A stretch of 64,000 nucleotides of DNA, taken from NCBI GenBank assembly GCA_035633215.1, contig DASQFI010000059.1, positions 1-64,000 on the forward strand, written 5' to 3'. Source of the DNA: DASQFI01 sp035633215. Lineage in GTDB: Bacteria; Acidobacteriota; Vicinamibacteria; Vicinamibacterales; SCN-69-37. The position numbers and the translations under genes are program-made. Within the stretch, counting starts at the first letter, position 1; every line of letters begins with the position of its first letter. The notes under the pieces were generated by a model. The model was not told the origin of the DNA. It did not search any database and was given only the letters and a program-made list of their open reading frames with translations. Shown here in pieces: positions 1 to 8,130 of this stretch.

Positions 1-104
1 GCATCAGACGACACCGGGATATCAAATTGGTGGCCGCGCGAAAAAAAAGCAGCGGTCTCACGATTCCAAAAACGCCGCAGCGTCACGCGGTTCCTTGCGG
101 TTCC

Positions 105-872
105 CTATTGACGTTTCCTGGCAAAAAAATACAGCCCGCCCGGCTGCGCCCCATCCTCCTCGAGCGTCATACCGCTCTGCTCCAGCAGCGCGCGCCACTT
201 TGCCGGATCCTGCGGCGGATGGTGCGCCAACGCGTGGGGCGACGTGAGCTTCACCACCCAGTCGACGTTGACGATCGTCAGCAGGAACTCGCCGCGCGGC
301 TTGAGCACCCGCGCGACCTCCGCCAGGGCTTTGACGATGCCTTCGCGGTTGAGGTGATCGATGGCCGCGACGCTCACGACCGCGTCGAACTCGCCATCCT
401 TGAATGGCAGGTCGCGGAGGTCACCGGTGCGCGCGTCGGCGCGGTCGGCGGCGCCGGCGATGCGCGCGTTGTTCATGAAGCGCTCGGGCGTGTTGCCATC
501 GATGCCCCAGTACCCGGAGTAGATGTCGAGTCCGACCACCGTGGCCTTCGGGCGTGTGAGCAACACGCCAACAGCCGCCCGGCCGGAACCGGCTCCCGCA
601 TCCAGCACGTGCCCGGCGCCTGACGCGAGGAAGCGCGGTGTGGGCGGCTCGACCGGCAAGTTGAGCCGGAACACCAGCTGGGAGCTGAGAAAGCCGGCGA
701 CGGACCAGACCGCGACGAGAGCCGCCAGCGCGGTGAGCCAGCGCGGCCACCCACGCCAGAGCGCGAGGGCGATGAACGCGCCGGAGAGACCGAGTGGAAT
801 CAGATGACCGCTGGTGATCAGCCAGCTGTAGCCGAAGTCGTACGGTGAGAACATGGCGTGAGGGTACTTCAC
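105..872 (-). CDS. Membrane-anchored class I SAM-dependent methyltransferase
   Basis: A 255-residue protein. The first 65 or so residues hold two hydrophobic segments (around 18-38 and 44-66), so the enzyme is probably tethered to the membrane. The rest is a class I methyltransferase: the SAM-binding glycine motif reads HVLDAGAGSGRAAVG, followed by the acidic strand end VVGLDIYSG, then GDLRDLPFKDGEFDAVVS and the motif EVARVLKPRGEFLLT. I chose the GTG at 872 because AGGGA lies just upstream; an ATG at 854 is an alternative without a clear ribosome site. It diverges from the response regulator gene. The substrate cannot be read from the sequence. Confidence 0.8.
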   Translation of the reverse strand: MKYPHAMFSPYDFGYSWLITSGHLIPLGLSGAFIALALWRGWPRWLTALAALVAVWSVAGFLSSQLVFRLNLPVEPPTPRFLASGAGHVLDAGAGSGRAAVGVLLTRPKATVVGLDIYSGYWGIDGNTPERFMNNARIAGAADRADARTGDLRDLPFKDGEFDAVVSVAAIDHLNREGIVKALAEVARVLKPRGEFLLTIVNVDWVVKLTSPHALAHHPPQDPAKWRALLEQSGMTLEEDGAQPGGLYFFARKRQ

Positions 873-947
873 GGTCCCTGAATGGATCGTGAAGAGACCG
901 TTCAGCCGCCGTTCAGCTTTGTTTGGGCTATAAACGATTCAACGCAC

Positions 948-1604
948 GTGCGAGTGCTCATCGTCGAAGACGAGCCGGCATTGTCGCAGCAGCTCGTGGC
1001 GGCCGTCCGCGACGCGGGATACGCCGTCGATGCGGCCGCCGATGGCGAGCGTGCCGACTTCCTCGTGCGTACCGAGAGCTATGACGCGGTGTTGCTCGAT
1101 CTGGGCCTTCCCCGCCTCGATGGGTTGACGCTGTTGCGCGGCTGGAGGGAGTCCGGGCTGGGCGTGCCCGTCCTGGTGCTGACCGCGCGCGGCAGCTGGC
1201 ACGAGACCGTCGACGGGATCGACTCGGGCGCCGACGACTACGTCGCGAAACCGTTCCGCCTCGAGGAAGTGCTCGCCCGTCTCCGCGGTCTGATCCGTCG
1301 CGCGAGCGGGCAGCCCTATCAGGTGTTGCGCTGCGGCGGCGTCACGCTCGATGCGCGACTGGCGCGCGTGACCCGCGACGGCATGGCAGTCAAGCTCACG
1401 AGCCACGAATTCCGCGTGCTCGCCTATCTGATGCACCATCGCGACCGCGTCGTGCCGCAGGGCGAGCTGACCGAACACATCTATGCGCAGGATTTCGATC
1501 GCGATTCGAACACCGTGGAGGTGTTCGTCGCGCGATTGCGGCGGAAGCTTGGCGCGTCGGTCATCGAGACCGTACGCGGCCTGGGATACCGGCTCGGCGC
1601 CTGA
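948..1604 (+). CDS. OmpR/PhoB-family response regulator
   Basis: A 218-residue two-domain regulator. The receiver domain covers about 1-115, with acidic pocket Glu7/Asp8, phospho-acceptor Asp51 (in VLLDLGLP), Thr79 and Lys101 (VAKPF). A winged-helix DNA-binding domain follows, with LTSHEFRVLAYLM and a C-terminal VETVRGLGYRLGA, typical of OmpR/PhoB proteins. The frame is open back to 882, but homologous receivers begin at MRVLIVEDE, so GTG 948 is preferred. Its stop codon overlaps the ATG of the histidine kinase (TGATG), so the two are translationally coupled. The family controls transcription after phosphorylation by its partner kinase; the stimulus is unknown. Confidence 0.92.
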   Translation: MRVLIVEDEPALSQQLVAAVRDAGYAVDAAADGERADFLVRTESYDAVLLDLGLPRLDGLTLLRGWRESGLGVPVLVLTARGSWHETVDGIDSGADDYVAKPFRLEEVLARLRGLIRRASGQPYQVLRCGGVTLDARLARVTRDGMAVKLTSHEFRVLAYLMHHRDRVVPQGELTEHIYAQDFDRDSNTVEVFVARLRRKLGASVIETVRGLGYRLGA

Positions 1605-2608
1605 TGCTGTCGCTCCGCGCGCACGTTCTGCTCGGTGCCATCCTCTGGACCATCGGTCTCGTGGTCGTCTCCTGGGCCGGACTGGCGCTGGTCTTTCAGT
1701 ATTTTCCCCACATGCCTTTCCTCGGCCGGGCGGGCGCCATCCATGTCTGGGTGTTTCACACGGGCACCGCCATCACGCTCGCGCTGCTGTTCATGATCGC
1801 CGGCATCTTCCAGGTGCGCCACGGACTGTCGGGGATCACGCGGCTGCGCGCGCGTCTCGGCGCGGTGCACGAAGGGCGTGAAGACCGCGTCGAGGGACGC
1901 TACGTCCGCGAAGTCCAGCCGCTGGTCGACGACTTGAATGCTCTGCTCGACCACCGCGAGCAAGCCGTCAAGCGCGCGATCGCCAAGGCGGGAGATCTCG
2001 CGCATGGACTCAAGACCCCGCTTGCCGTGCTGGCGCGGGAGGCGGAGCGTGCCAGCGGCGCCGGTCACACCGATCTGGCAGAGGCGATGACCCAGCAGGT
2101 CGAGCGGATGCGCCGGCAGATCGACTACCACCTGGCGCACGCGCGGGCGGCGGCGTCGGGGGCGACCTCCGGCGCGCGGTGCTCGATCAAGGAATCAGCC
2201 GACGCTCTCGCACGGACGCTGCTTCGTCTGCACGCGGACCGGCAGCTCTTGATCGACGTGCGCGCCTCGCCATCGCACGTCGCGCGCGTGCAGCGGGAGG
2301 ATCTCGACGAGCTGCTCGGCAATCTTCTCGACAATGCCTGCAAGTGGACGCGCACACGGGTCCTCGTCGATTCGGCCGAGACCGACGGCGAGGTGGCGAT
2401 CACGATCGACGACAATGGGCCGGGGCTGGCCGGAGACCTTCGAGAGGCGGTGATCCAACGGGGCGTGCGAGCGGACGAACGGTCGGCAGGCACGGGATTT
2501 GGCCTGGCGATCGTGCGCGACCTTGCGGAGATCTATCGGGGATCAATCAGGTTGGAGGACTCGCCGCTGGGGGGACTGCGGGCAAGGCTGACGCTGCCTT
2601 CCAACTAG
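1604..2608 (+). CDS. Two-component sensor histidine kinase
   Basis: A 334-residue inner-membrane kinase, partner of the preceding regulator. Two membrane segments (about 8-32 and 48-70) enclose a very short outer loop of roughly 15 residues, too small for a usual sensor domain, so the signal may be sensed in the membrane or via a partner. After a HAMP-like stretch come the H-box DLAHGLKTPL (phospho-His134), the N-box around NLLDNACKW (240-248), the G1 box DDNGPGL and the G2 box GTGFGLAIV. The AHGLKTPLAVL form of the H-box is the one seen in PhoQ/QseC-like kinases. The start overlaps the regulator stop by one base. Confidence 0.92.
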   Translation: MLSLRAHVLLGAILWTIGLVVVSWAGLALVFQYFPHMPFLGRAGAIHVWVFHTGTAITLALLFMIAGIFQVRHGLSGITRLRARLGAVHEGREDRVEGRYVREVQPLVDDLNALLDHREQAVKRAIAKAGDLAHGLKTPLAVLAREAERASGAGHTDLAEAMTQQVERMRRQIDYHLAHARAAASGATSGARCSIKESADALARTLLRLHADRQLLIDVRASPSHVARVQREDLDELLGNLLDNACKWTRTRVLVDSAETDGEVAITIDDNGPGLAGDLREAVIQRGVRADERSAGTGFGLAIVRDLAEIYRGSIRLEDSPLGGLRARLTLPSN

Positions 2609-2637
2609 TCTTGGTGTCGCTTGCGAAAGGGAGCATC

Positions 2638-3660
2638 ATGCACGAATACATCGAAATCCAGTTCAAGAAAAAGAACAAACCGCTCCGCGTGAAGCGCCAG
2701 CTTCAAGGCGGCATTGAGTTCGACGAAAGCGATCCCCTGGAACGAACACTCGGCATCGAGTTCAACCACGACAACGAGATCACCCGGATACGGATGGACA
2801 GCATCCGCCGGATTCACGGGTGGGAACCTGGTCAGTTCAAGTTGCTGATGTCGGTGGAGGACGGCTCAATCGTGCTTCGCGGGGTGAACGAGCATTCGCT
2901 GCCCGAGGGACGATATCGAATCGGCGTGCAAATCGAGGAAGCGAAAACGAAGAGGGCTGTGACAGCCGCGGTCGATCACGATGACCACGCCGTCGTGGCG
3001 ATCGACGTGGAGATGGACGAGCGGGCCGTCGAGGTGGACCTGGACGAGATCGATGATCAGATCGGCGTGGTCCTCGATAGTTCGAGCGTCGACGGCCTGG
3101 CGGCGGGCGACTGGCTGGCTGACACGTCGTTTCGCGCCACGCGGCAGGCCTGCCTGCTGAATCTCCTGGCTTTCTTGCGCACTCGGCCGACGCTGACGTC
3201 GCCGCTGGTGTCGCAGGTGCATGAAGTGTTCTTCGTGAGCAACGATCGGGTCTACGCCAAGGTCGATCGCGGTTTCCTTGACACGCTGCAAGGGCTGGCC
3301 GACGACCCGACTCGGCCCTTTTACGCTGAAGGCACGCCGCACTCGGAAGTTCACGGAAGGCTCTTGACGGCCCTGCCGGAATCTCCGGACACCCGTGCGC
3401 GTTTCGGAGGTCTCAAGAGCTTTCGGGCGGAGGGGAAACCGTCACTGCAGGCCGTGGTCGTCGTGCCTCCCGCGGATCTGCCCCACACCTACGCGGAATT
3501 CGATCTGGATCTGGGGAACCCGCTCCAGGACATCGTCGGGTTTTTCGTGCACATGGGCGAGCTCCTGGACGGCAAGCCCACGAATCACCTGGACATGAGG
3601 AAGGACCTCGTCAAGACGAAAGCCAAAGATTTCCTGTATTACACGGTGGTGCAGCCTTAG
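2638..3660 (+). CDS. Hypothetical protein, 340 residues, acidic middle region
   Basis: I do not recognise the family. The protein has no signal peptide or membrane segment. The start MHEYIEIQFKKKNKPLRV is basic and beta-rich; residues about 100-150 are strongly acidic with many Asp, Glu and Val (for example AIDVEMDERAVEVDLDEIDD); the C-terminal half includes VHEVFFVSNDRVYAKVDRG and ends KDFLYYTVVQP, and looks like a folded alpha/beta domain. The ATG at 2638 follows an AAAGGGAG ribosome site. It lies 29 bases after the histidine kinase, so it may be co-transcribed with the two-component pair. A 38-base stem-loop repeat begins directly after its stop codon. Confidence 0.7.
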   Translation: MHEYIEIQFKKKNKPLRVKRQLQGGIEFDESDPLERTLGIEFNHDNEITRIRMDSIRRIHGWEPGQFKLLMSVEDGSIVLRGVNEHSLPEGRYRIGVQIEEAKTKRAVTAAVDHDDHAVVAIDVEMDERAVEVDLDEIDDQIGVVLDSSSVDGLAAGDWLADTSFRATRQACLLNLLAFLRTRPTLTSPLVSQVHEVFFVSNDRVYAKVDRGFLDTLQGLADDPTRPFYAEGTPHSEVHGRLLTALPESPDTRARFGGLKSFRAEGKPSLQAVVVVPPADLPHTYAEFDLDLGNPLQDIVGFFVHMGELLDGKPTNHLDMRKDLVKTKAKDFLYYTVVQP

Positions 3661-3698
3661 CAGGCCGCTGAAAAACGCGGCCTGAACTTCGAACTCAG
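3661..3698 (-). repeat. 38-base dispersed stem-loop repeat, copy 1
   Basis: Read on the minus strand this is an 18-base conserved segment, CTGAGTTCGAAGTTCAGG, running into a hairpin with 8-base arms CAGGCCGC/GCGGCCTG and an 8-base loop. A second copy of the same length lies at 34917-34954. The stem differs at one base pair, and both sides of the pair change together. It starts one base after a stop codon, so it could also act as an RNA-stabilising hairpin; there is no T-tract. Confidence 0.7.
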
Positions 3699-3730
3699 AA
3701 TTCCCCTCATACAATGCCCGCGGAGGAACC

Positions 3731-4186
3731 ATGCAGACATCGAAACTGATCGCCGTCTTTGTGACGGTCCTGGCCGTTGGGGCCTTTGCCGGGGCGTCCG
3801 CGCAGTCCGGCCGGCGGTACGTCCAGCCGCGCACGGCCACGTCCACCGCGGCGCCCTTCAGCGGGGCCGTGCTCGTCGGCGACACGCTGTACCTCTCGGG
3901 CGCACTCGGCCTCGAAGCCAATCAGCAAGTGCCGGCCACCGTCGAAGCCGAGGCCACGAACGTGCTGGGCAATATCCAGAAAACGCTGGGCGAGGCTGGC
4001 ATGACGATGGACGACCTCGTGTTCGTGCAGGTGTTCTGCGCCGACGTCGCGAACTACGACACGTTCAACAAGATCTACCGCGGGTTCTTCAAGCAGGAGT
4101 TCCCGGCGCGCGCGTTCCTCGGATCGGGCAAGCTGCTGTTCGGCGCACGCTTCGAAGTGCAGGGCATTGCGGTCAAGCGGCGATAG
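3731..4186 (+). CDS. Exported RidA-family protein
   Basis: A 151-residue protein with an N-terminal signal peptide (hydrophobic stretch about 6-22, cleavage near ASAQS), followed by a full RidA (YjgF/YER057c/UK114) domain. Visible family features are APFSGAVLVGDTLYLSG near the start of the domain, NVLGNIQKTLGEAGMTMDDLV in the middle and FPARAFLGSGKLLFGARFEVQGIA at the end; the Arg of PARAF matches the conserved Arg of enamine/imine deaminases. RidA proteins hydrolyse reactive 2-aminoacrylate-type enamines, normally in the cytoplasm, so export is unusual although repeated in acidobacterial-type genomes. It stands alone between the hypothetical gene and the toxin-antitoxin pair. Confidence 0.88.
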   Translation: MQTSKLIAVFVTVLAVGAFAGASAQSGRRYVQPRTATSTAAPFSGAVLVGDTLYLSGALGLEANQQVPATVEAEATNVLGNIQKTLGEAGMTMDDLVFVQVFCADVANYDTFNKIYRGFFKQEFPARAFLGSGKLLFGARFEVQGIAVKRR

Positions 4187-4246
4187 CCGGTCCGCGTCCG
4201 TCCTCTTCCACGCGGCGGGCCCGAATCCACGGCCTCACGCCGGGTC

Positions 4247-4281
4247 TGCCATTTGGCATTGTCGTATAATGCCATTTGGCA
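4247..4281 (+). promoter_or_regulatory. Paired operators around a -10 box for the Xre-RES operon
   Basis: The 12-base sequence TGCCATTTGGCA (inverted repeat TGCCA-TT-TGGCA) occurs at 4247-4258 and again identically at 4270-4281, 23 bases apart start to start, about two helical turns. A perfect -10 hexamer, TATAAT at 4265-4270, sits between them and shares one base with the second copy. The antitoxin ATG follows at 4289. This is the geometry expected for autorepression by a DNA-binding antitoxin. Confidence 0.75.
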
Positions 4282-4288
4282 GGCTGAC

Positions 4289-4726
4289 ATGACCTCCACC
4301 GAATACCTCGTCGACGTGCTTGGAGGCGCGAGCGTGTTTGCCCGCGAGACCGCACCCACCGCGACGGAGTTGCGGGCGCGGATCCGGCGCGGACTTCCGT
4401 ACCGCTCGCTCGAATCCGTTCGGGCGCGGCTCGGGCTATCCGTGCCGGAAGCCGCGAGCGTGCTCCACATGCCGCCCCGGACCCTTGCCCGGCGGCGGCA
4501 CACTCGCAAGCTCGACGCCGACGAGTCGGATCGACTGTATCGACTCGCGCGTGTCGCGGCGCAGGCCTTCGCGGCGTTCGGGACGGAGGAGAAAGCCGCG
4601 ACCTGGCTGCGCCGGCCCAATCGCGCGCTCAATGGCGAGCTTCCGATTCAGGTCCTCGACACCGACGTCGGTTCACGCCAGGTCGAGGACCTTCTTGGAC
4701 GGATCGAGCACGGAGTGGTGAGTTAG
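4289..4726 (+). CDS. Xre/MbcA/ParS-type antitoxin (DUF2384)
   Basis: A 145-residue antitoxin. The N-terminal half holds a helix-turn-helix-like region (about 40-75: SLESVRARLGLSVPEAASVL, then PPRTLARRR), and the C-terminal half is the toxin-binding DUF2384 domain with the diagnostic run FGTEEKAATWLRRPNRALNG followed by ELPIQVLDTDVGSRQVEDLLGRIEHG. In this family the C-terminal part plugs the active site of the RES toxin and the N-terminal part binds the operon promoter. The ATG at 4289 is chosen because the earlier in-frame ATG at 4253 lies inside the operator. The toxin gene begins 5 bases after the stop. Confidence 0.92.
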   Translation: MTSTEYLVDVLGGASVFARETAPTATELRARIRRGLPYRSLESVRARLGLSVPEAASVLHMPPRTLARRRHTRKLDADESDRLYRLARVAAQAFAAFGTEEKAATWLRRPNRALNGELPIQVLDTDVGSRQVEDLLGRIEHGVVS

Positions 4727-4731
4727 CGTCT

Positions 4732-5202
4732 GTGCGCGTCTGGCGCATCGCCCGCAAGGCGCACGCCTCATTCGACGGCGAGGGCGGGCGACGCTACGGA
4801 AGCCGCTGGACGTCGAGGGGACGGGCGGCCATCTTCACATCTGCGACGTTGTCGCTTGCCGCGCTGGAACGATTCGTCCATACAGATCCGGATCTCGATG
4901 CTCCTGATCTCGTCGCGATCGCCGTCGACATCGATCCCGGCGTCGGCATCGAGTCCGTTTCCCCAGCCGATCTCCCAGCCGGCTGGCGCACGTACCCCGC
5001 CCCGCCGGCGATCGCCGCGCTCGGCGACCGTTGGCTGCGGGACTCCCGAACCGCCGTGTGGTCCGTGCCCTCCGTCGTCATTCCGCACGAGCGCAATTTC
5101 GTCCTCAATCCCGCGCACGCGGAGTTTCGGAGGCTTGCCGTACAGCCAGCGCAGCCGTTCAGCTTCGATTCGAGGATGTGGAAGAGTCGGGGCACGGTGT
5201 GA
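4732..5202 (+). CDS. RES-domain toxin
   Basis: A 156-residue RES-family toxin encoded directly after its antitoxin. The three name-giving polar positions are visible: Arg in GGRRYGSRW, Glu in SLAALERFVH and Ser in VWSVPSVVIPHERNFVLNP. The final segment HERNFVLNPAHAEF is typical of the family. RES toxins such as MbcT degrade NAD+ when released from the antitoxin. The GTG start at 4732, 5 bases past the antitoxin stop, gives the usual beginning MRVWRIARKAHA. All key motifs appear intact, so the pair looks functional. Regulation is probably by autorepression through the paired operators at 4247-4281. Confidence 0.92.
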   Translation: MRVWRIARKAHASFDGEGGRRYGSRWTSRGRAAIFTSATLSLAALERFVHTDPDLDAPDLVAIAVDIDPGVGIESVSPADLPAGWRTYPAPPAIAALGDRWLRDSRTAVWSVPSVVIPHERNFVLNPAHAEFRRLAVQPAQPFSFDSRMWKSRGTV

Positions 5203-5294
5203 TGGCCGCCGAGCCTGAAGGCTGGTCCGACGGATGACATGGTCCGACGGATGAGCTTGTGCCCTCGTCGGGGCGCGCGTACAGTGACGCAGCC

Positions 5295-6893
5295 ATGCCG
5301 ACGACGGCCGAGGTCCTCGCGCGAACGCTTCACGAGGCAGGGATCCGGCGCATGTTCGGCCTGCCAGGCGGCGAGATTCTGGACTTCATGGAAGCCGCCC
5401 GGAAAGTCGGCATCGACTACCTCCTGACGCGCCACGAAGCCACCGCGTCGTTCATGGCCGACGTCACCGGACAGATCCAGCGCCGGCCCGGCGTCTGCGT
5501 GGCCACCCTGGGTCCCGGAGCCGTCAACATGACGCTCGGCGTTGCCAACGCGTATCTCGATCGATCTCCCCTCGTTGCGATTACCGCGACGCTTGCGCGA
5601 TCCGCGGCACCGGTTGCCACGCATCAGGATCTCGATCTGAATGCGATCTATCGGCCCTTCACGAAGGTCGCCCTGACGCTGGACGGCGAAGACACCGAGG
5701 CCAAGGTGCAGCATGCGCTTGCGGCGGCGCTGGCGCCGCGCATGGGGCCGGTCCACCTGGCGTTGCCTAGTGACGTCGCGCGAGCTGAAGATCGCGTGGC
5801 CGGCCGGTTCTCCAGCGGCTTTGGGAGGGAGTACTTGCTGGAACCGGACGCGCTCACACGTGTCGCCGCCGAGTTGGCGCGCGCTCGTCGTCCCATCATC
5901 CTGCTCGGCCTGGACCTGAATCCGAAGGTCGATGCGCCGGCGGTTCGCGCATTCGTGGAGCGGCTGCGCCTGCCTGTTTTCGTCACGCCAAAAGCCAAGG
6001 GCATGCTGCCCGAAGACCATCCCTTGTTCTACGGGGTGTGCGGCGGCGTATCGGCTGATTCGACCGTACTCGAGTGCTTCAAGCGCGCGGACCTGCTTGT
6101 CGGCGTCGGCTTCGAGCCGGTCGAGTCGGACAAGGTGTGGCACCACACGAGCCGCCTGGTCTCGGTTGGCCCTGTGTCGATCGCGCATCGCGACTTCCGG
6201 CCGGCCGCCGAGGTCGTTGGAGACGTCCCTGCGCTGCTGTCCGAGCTCGGCGCGGCCGGACTCGGTCCGTTCGAGTGGACGCCAGACGACCGCGCCCGCT
6301 TTCGAGCCGATCTCGACGCGGCGCTGCGACCGAAGGCGCCCCCTCGGGGCCTCTCCGGCTACGAGCTGACGCGTCGGCTGCGCGAGCTGTTTCCGCGCGA
6401 CACGGTCCTCGCCACCGACGTCGGCTCCGTGAAGATGATCACGTCACAGGCGTGGAGCGCGTACGAGCCGCTGACGTTCTTCGAGTCGAACGGTCTCTCG
6501 GCCATGAGCTACAGCTTCCCGGGCGCGATGGCGGCGCGGCTGCAGTTTCCGGATCGCCCGATTCTCTGCACGATTGGCGACGGCGGCTTCAGCATGACGC
6601 TCGGCGAAATCGAGACGTGCATTCGCGAGCGACTGCACTTCGTCACGGTCATCTACAACGACAGCAGCCTGAGCCTCATCGACGCCTCGCAGCAGCGGCG
6701 CGGATATCCGACGCTCGGCGTCCGCTACGGACCGGTGGATTTCGCCGCGGCCTCGGCCGGTCTCGGCGCCTGGGCGCGACGAGTGGAGACGATGGACCAG
6801 CTCGACACGGCCGTGCGCGAAGCGCTGAGCGTCGATCGGCCCGCGGTCATCGACGCCGTCGTCGATCCCGGGGAATACTTTCCGATCACATGA
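5295..6893 (+). CDS. Thiamine-pyrophosphate enzyme, acetolactate synthase/2-oxoacid decarboxylase family
   Basis: A 532-residue protein with the three domains of the POX/acetolactate-synthase family: N-terminal PYR domain (MFGLPGGEILDFMEAARK, with the catalytic Glu in RHEATASFM), a central domain (about 190-320) and a C-terminal PP domain. The TPP/Mg motif is GDGGFSMTLGEIETC through VIYNDSSLSLI. ATG 5295 gives the typical start MPTTAEVLARTLHEAGI. It resembles large-subunit acetolactate synthase paralogs but has no small-subunit neighbour, so a 2-oxoacid decarboxylase or carboligase role is as likely as acetolactate formation. It is related to the TPP enzyme at 50719-52320, which shares the SLI ending of the motif. 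Confidence 0.85.
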   Translation: MPTTAEVLARTLHEAGIRRMFGLPGGEILDFMEAARKVGIDYLLTRHEATASFMADVTGQIQRRPGVCVATLGPGAVNMTLGVANAYLDRSPLVAITATLARSAAPVATHQDLDLNAIYRPFTKVALTLDGEDTEAKVQHALAAALAPRMGPVHLALPSDVARAEDRVAGRFSSGFGREYLLEPDALTRVAAELARARRPIILLGLDLNPKVDAPAVRAFVERLRLPVFVTPKAKGMLPEDHPLFYGVCGGVSADSTVLECFKRADLLVGVGFEPVESDKVWHHTSRLVSVGPVSIAHRDFRPAAEVVGDVPALLSELGAAGLGPFEWTPDDRARFRADLDAALRPKAPPRGLSGYELTRRLRELFPRDTVLATDVGSVKMITSQAWSAYEPLTFFESNGLSAMSYSFPGAMAARLQFPDRPILCTIGDGGFSMTLGEIETCIRERLHFVTVIYNDSSLSLIDASQQRRGYPTLGVRYGPVDFAAASAGLGAWARRVETMDQLDTAVREALSVDRPAVIDAVVDPGEYFPIT

Positions 6894-6966
6894 AGGAAAT
6901 GAAGATAGTGAAGGACATGAAGTTGACGGACCTGATCTGAAGAACATGAAGGGAGCGTGAGAGACG

Positions 6967-7380
6967 ATGAAGACCGCGAAGAAAGTGACGCTGCTGCTCG
7001 CGACCGTGCTTGCCGTGTCGGCGCTGACTGTGGCCGCGCGCGCGTGGCAGGCCGCGCAACCCACGTTCACACGCACCGTCCTGCAGGACCATCCGCTCAC
7101 GATCAAGGACCGCCATGCCGTGATGTCGCGCTCCGACTTCCAGCCGGGCGCCGAGTCCGGAAGACACACGCACCCCGGCGAGGAAATCGGCTACATCCTC
7201 GAGGGCACGCTCGAGCTGACGATTGACGGCAAGGCGCCGCAGCGCCTGAAGGCCGGCGACGTCATCTTCATGCCCGCCGGCGCGGTGCACGCGGCCAAGA
7301 ACGTCGGCACCGGGACGCTGCGCGTGCTGTCCACGTACGTGCTCGAGGTCGGCAAGCCGCTCGCGACGCCGGTGAAATAG
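6967..7380 (+). CDS. Exported cupin-domain protein
   Basis: A 137-residue protein with a signal peptide (residues 1 to about 27, hydrophobic LLLATVLAVSALTVAA) and one cupin_2 domain. The metal-site motif is visible as GRHTHPGEEIGYILEG (His, His, Glu) followed later by GDVIFMPAGAVHAAKNVG (His), so the metal ligands are all present. The product is probably periplasmic. Small exported cupins of this kind are common but mostly of unknown substrate; roles as binding proteins, isomerases or dioxygenases cannot be separated from sequence alone. The gene begins 73 bases after the TPP enzyme and is followed 47 bases later by the alpha/beta hydrolase, all on the same strand. Confidence 0.85.
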   Translation: MKTAKKVTLLLATVLAVSALTVAARAWQAAQPTFTRTVLQDHPLTIKDRHAVMSRSDFQPGAESGRHTHPGEEIGYILEGTLELTIDGKAPQRLKAGDVIFMPAGAVHAAKNVGTGTLRVLSTYVLEVGKPLATPVK

Positions 7381-7427
7381 GATTGCTTGCCGCGCCGAAG
7401 CTCGACGAGCGAAGGCGGAGTGCTTAC

Positions 7428-8117
7428 GTGACGGCGAACGGTCGGGCTCCGCTGATCGTCGCGGTGCTGTTCAGTGTCGCGACGGCGCCTGTCCTGGCGC
7501 AGAGCCCGGTGTCCTTTCCAACCCAGGATGGTTGGACCATCCGCGCGGATTTGTATGGCACCGCCGATCGCGGCGTCGTCCTCATTCACGGCGGGCGGTT
7601 CACGAAGGAAAGCTGGCGCACGCAAGCCGACCAGCTGGTGAAGGCCGGTTTCCGGGTCCTGGCCATCGATCTGCGAGGGTTCGGCCTCTCAAAGGAGGGC
7701 CCGGCGGCGCTCAATCCCGGCTTCGGCTCGCCGCTCGACGCGCTCGCCGCCGTGCGCTATCTGCGAAAAGCGGGCGCGAAGACCGTGTCGATCGTCGGCG
7801 CGAGCATGGGCGCCGACGCGGCGGCGGGTGCGTCGATCGATTCGGCGCAGGGAGAGATCGATCGCCTCGTCCTGCTCGCGGGGTCGGCCGATGAGCCGGG
7901 CGAGAAGCTGAAGGGACGCAAGCTCTTCATCGTGGCCCGAGACGACGCCAACGCGGCGGGTCCGAGGCTTCCACGAATTCGGACGCAGTACGAACGATCA
8001 CCCGGCCCCAAGGAACTGGTCGTGCTGGATGGCTCGGCGCACGCGCAGTTTCTGTTCGAAACGCCCCAGGCCGATCGATTGATGCGCGAGATACTGCGAT
8101 TTCTGACCACGCCGTAG
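7428..8117 (+). CDS. Exported alpha/beta hydrolase
   Basis: A 229-residue protein. The first 25 residues form a signal peptide (APLIVAVLFSVATAPVLAQ). The hydrolase core shows the oxyanion strand RGVVLIHGGRFTKESW, the nucleophile elbow GASMGAD (Ser in G-x-S-x-G) and the C-terminal catalytic His in VVLDGSAHAQFLF. The GTG at 7428 is favoured by a GGCGGAG ribosome site 7 bases upstream; an in-frame TTG at 7383 would add 15 residues ahead of the signal peptide. The fold suggests an esterase or peptidase of the dienelactone-hydrolase type acting outside the cytoplasm. It converges on the next gene with only 13 bases between the stop codons. Confidence 0.85.
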   Translation: MTANGRAPLIVAVLFSVATAPVLAQSPVSFPTQDGWTIRADLYGTADRGVVLIHGGRFTKESWRTQADQLVKAGFRVLAIDLRGFGLSKEGPAALNPGFGSPLDALAAVRYLRKAGAKTVSIVGASMGADAAAGASIDSAQGEIDRLVLLAGSADEPGEKLKGRKLFIVARDDANAAGPRLPRIRTQYERSPGPKELVVLDGSAHAQFLFETPQADRLMREILRFLTTP

Positions 8118-8130
8118 GCCGCAGCGAACC

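Noticed and set aside
2179..2637. Upstream extension of the hypothetical gene at 2638 inside the histidine kinase region
   Set aside because: It is out-of-frame with the well-supported kinase, and a good ribosome site precedes ATG 2638.
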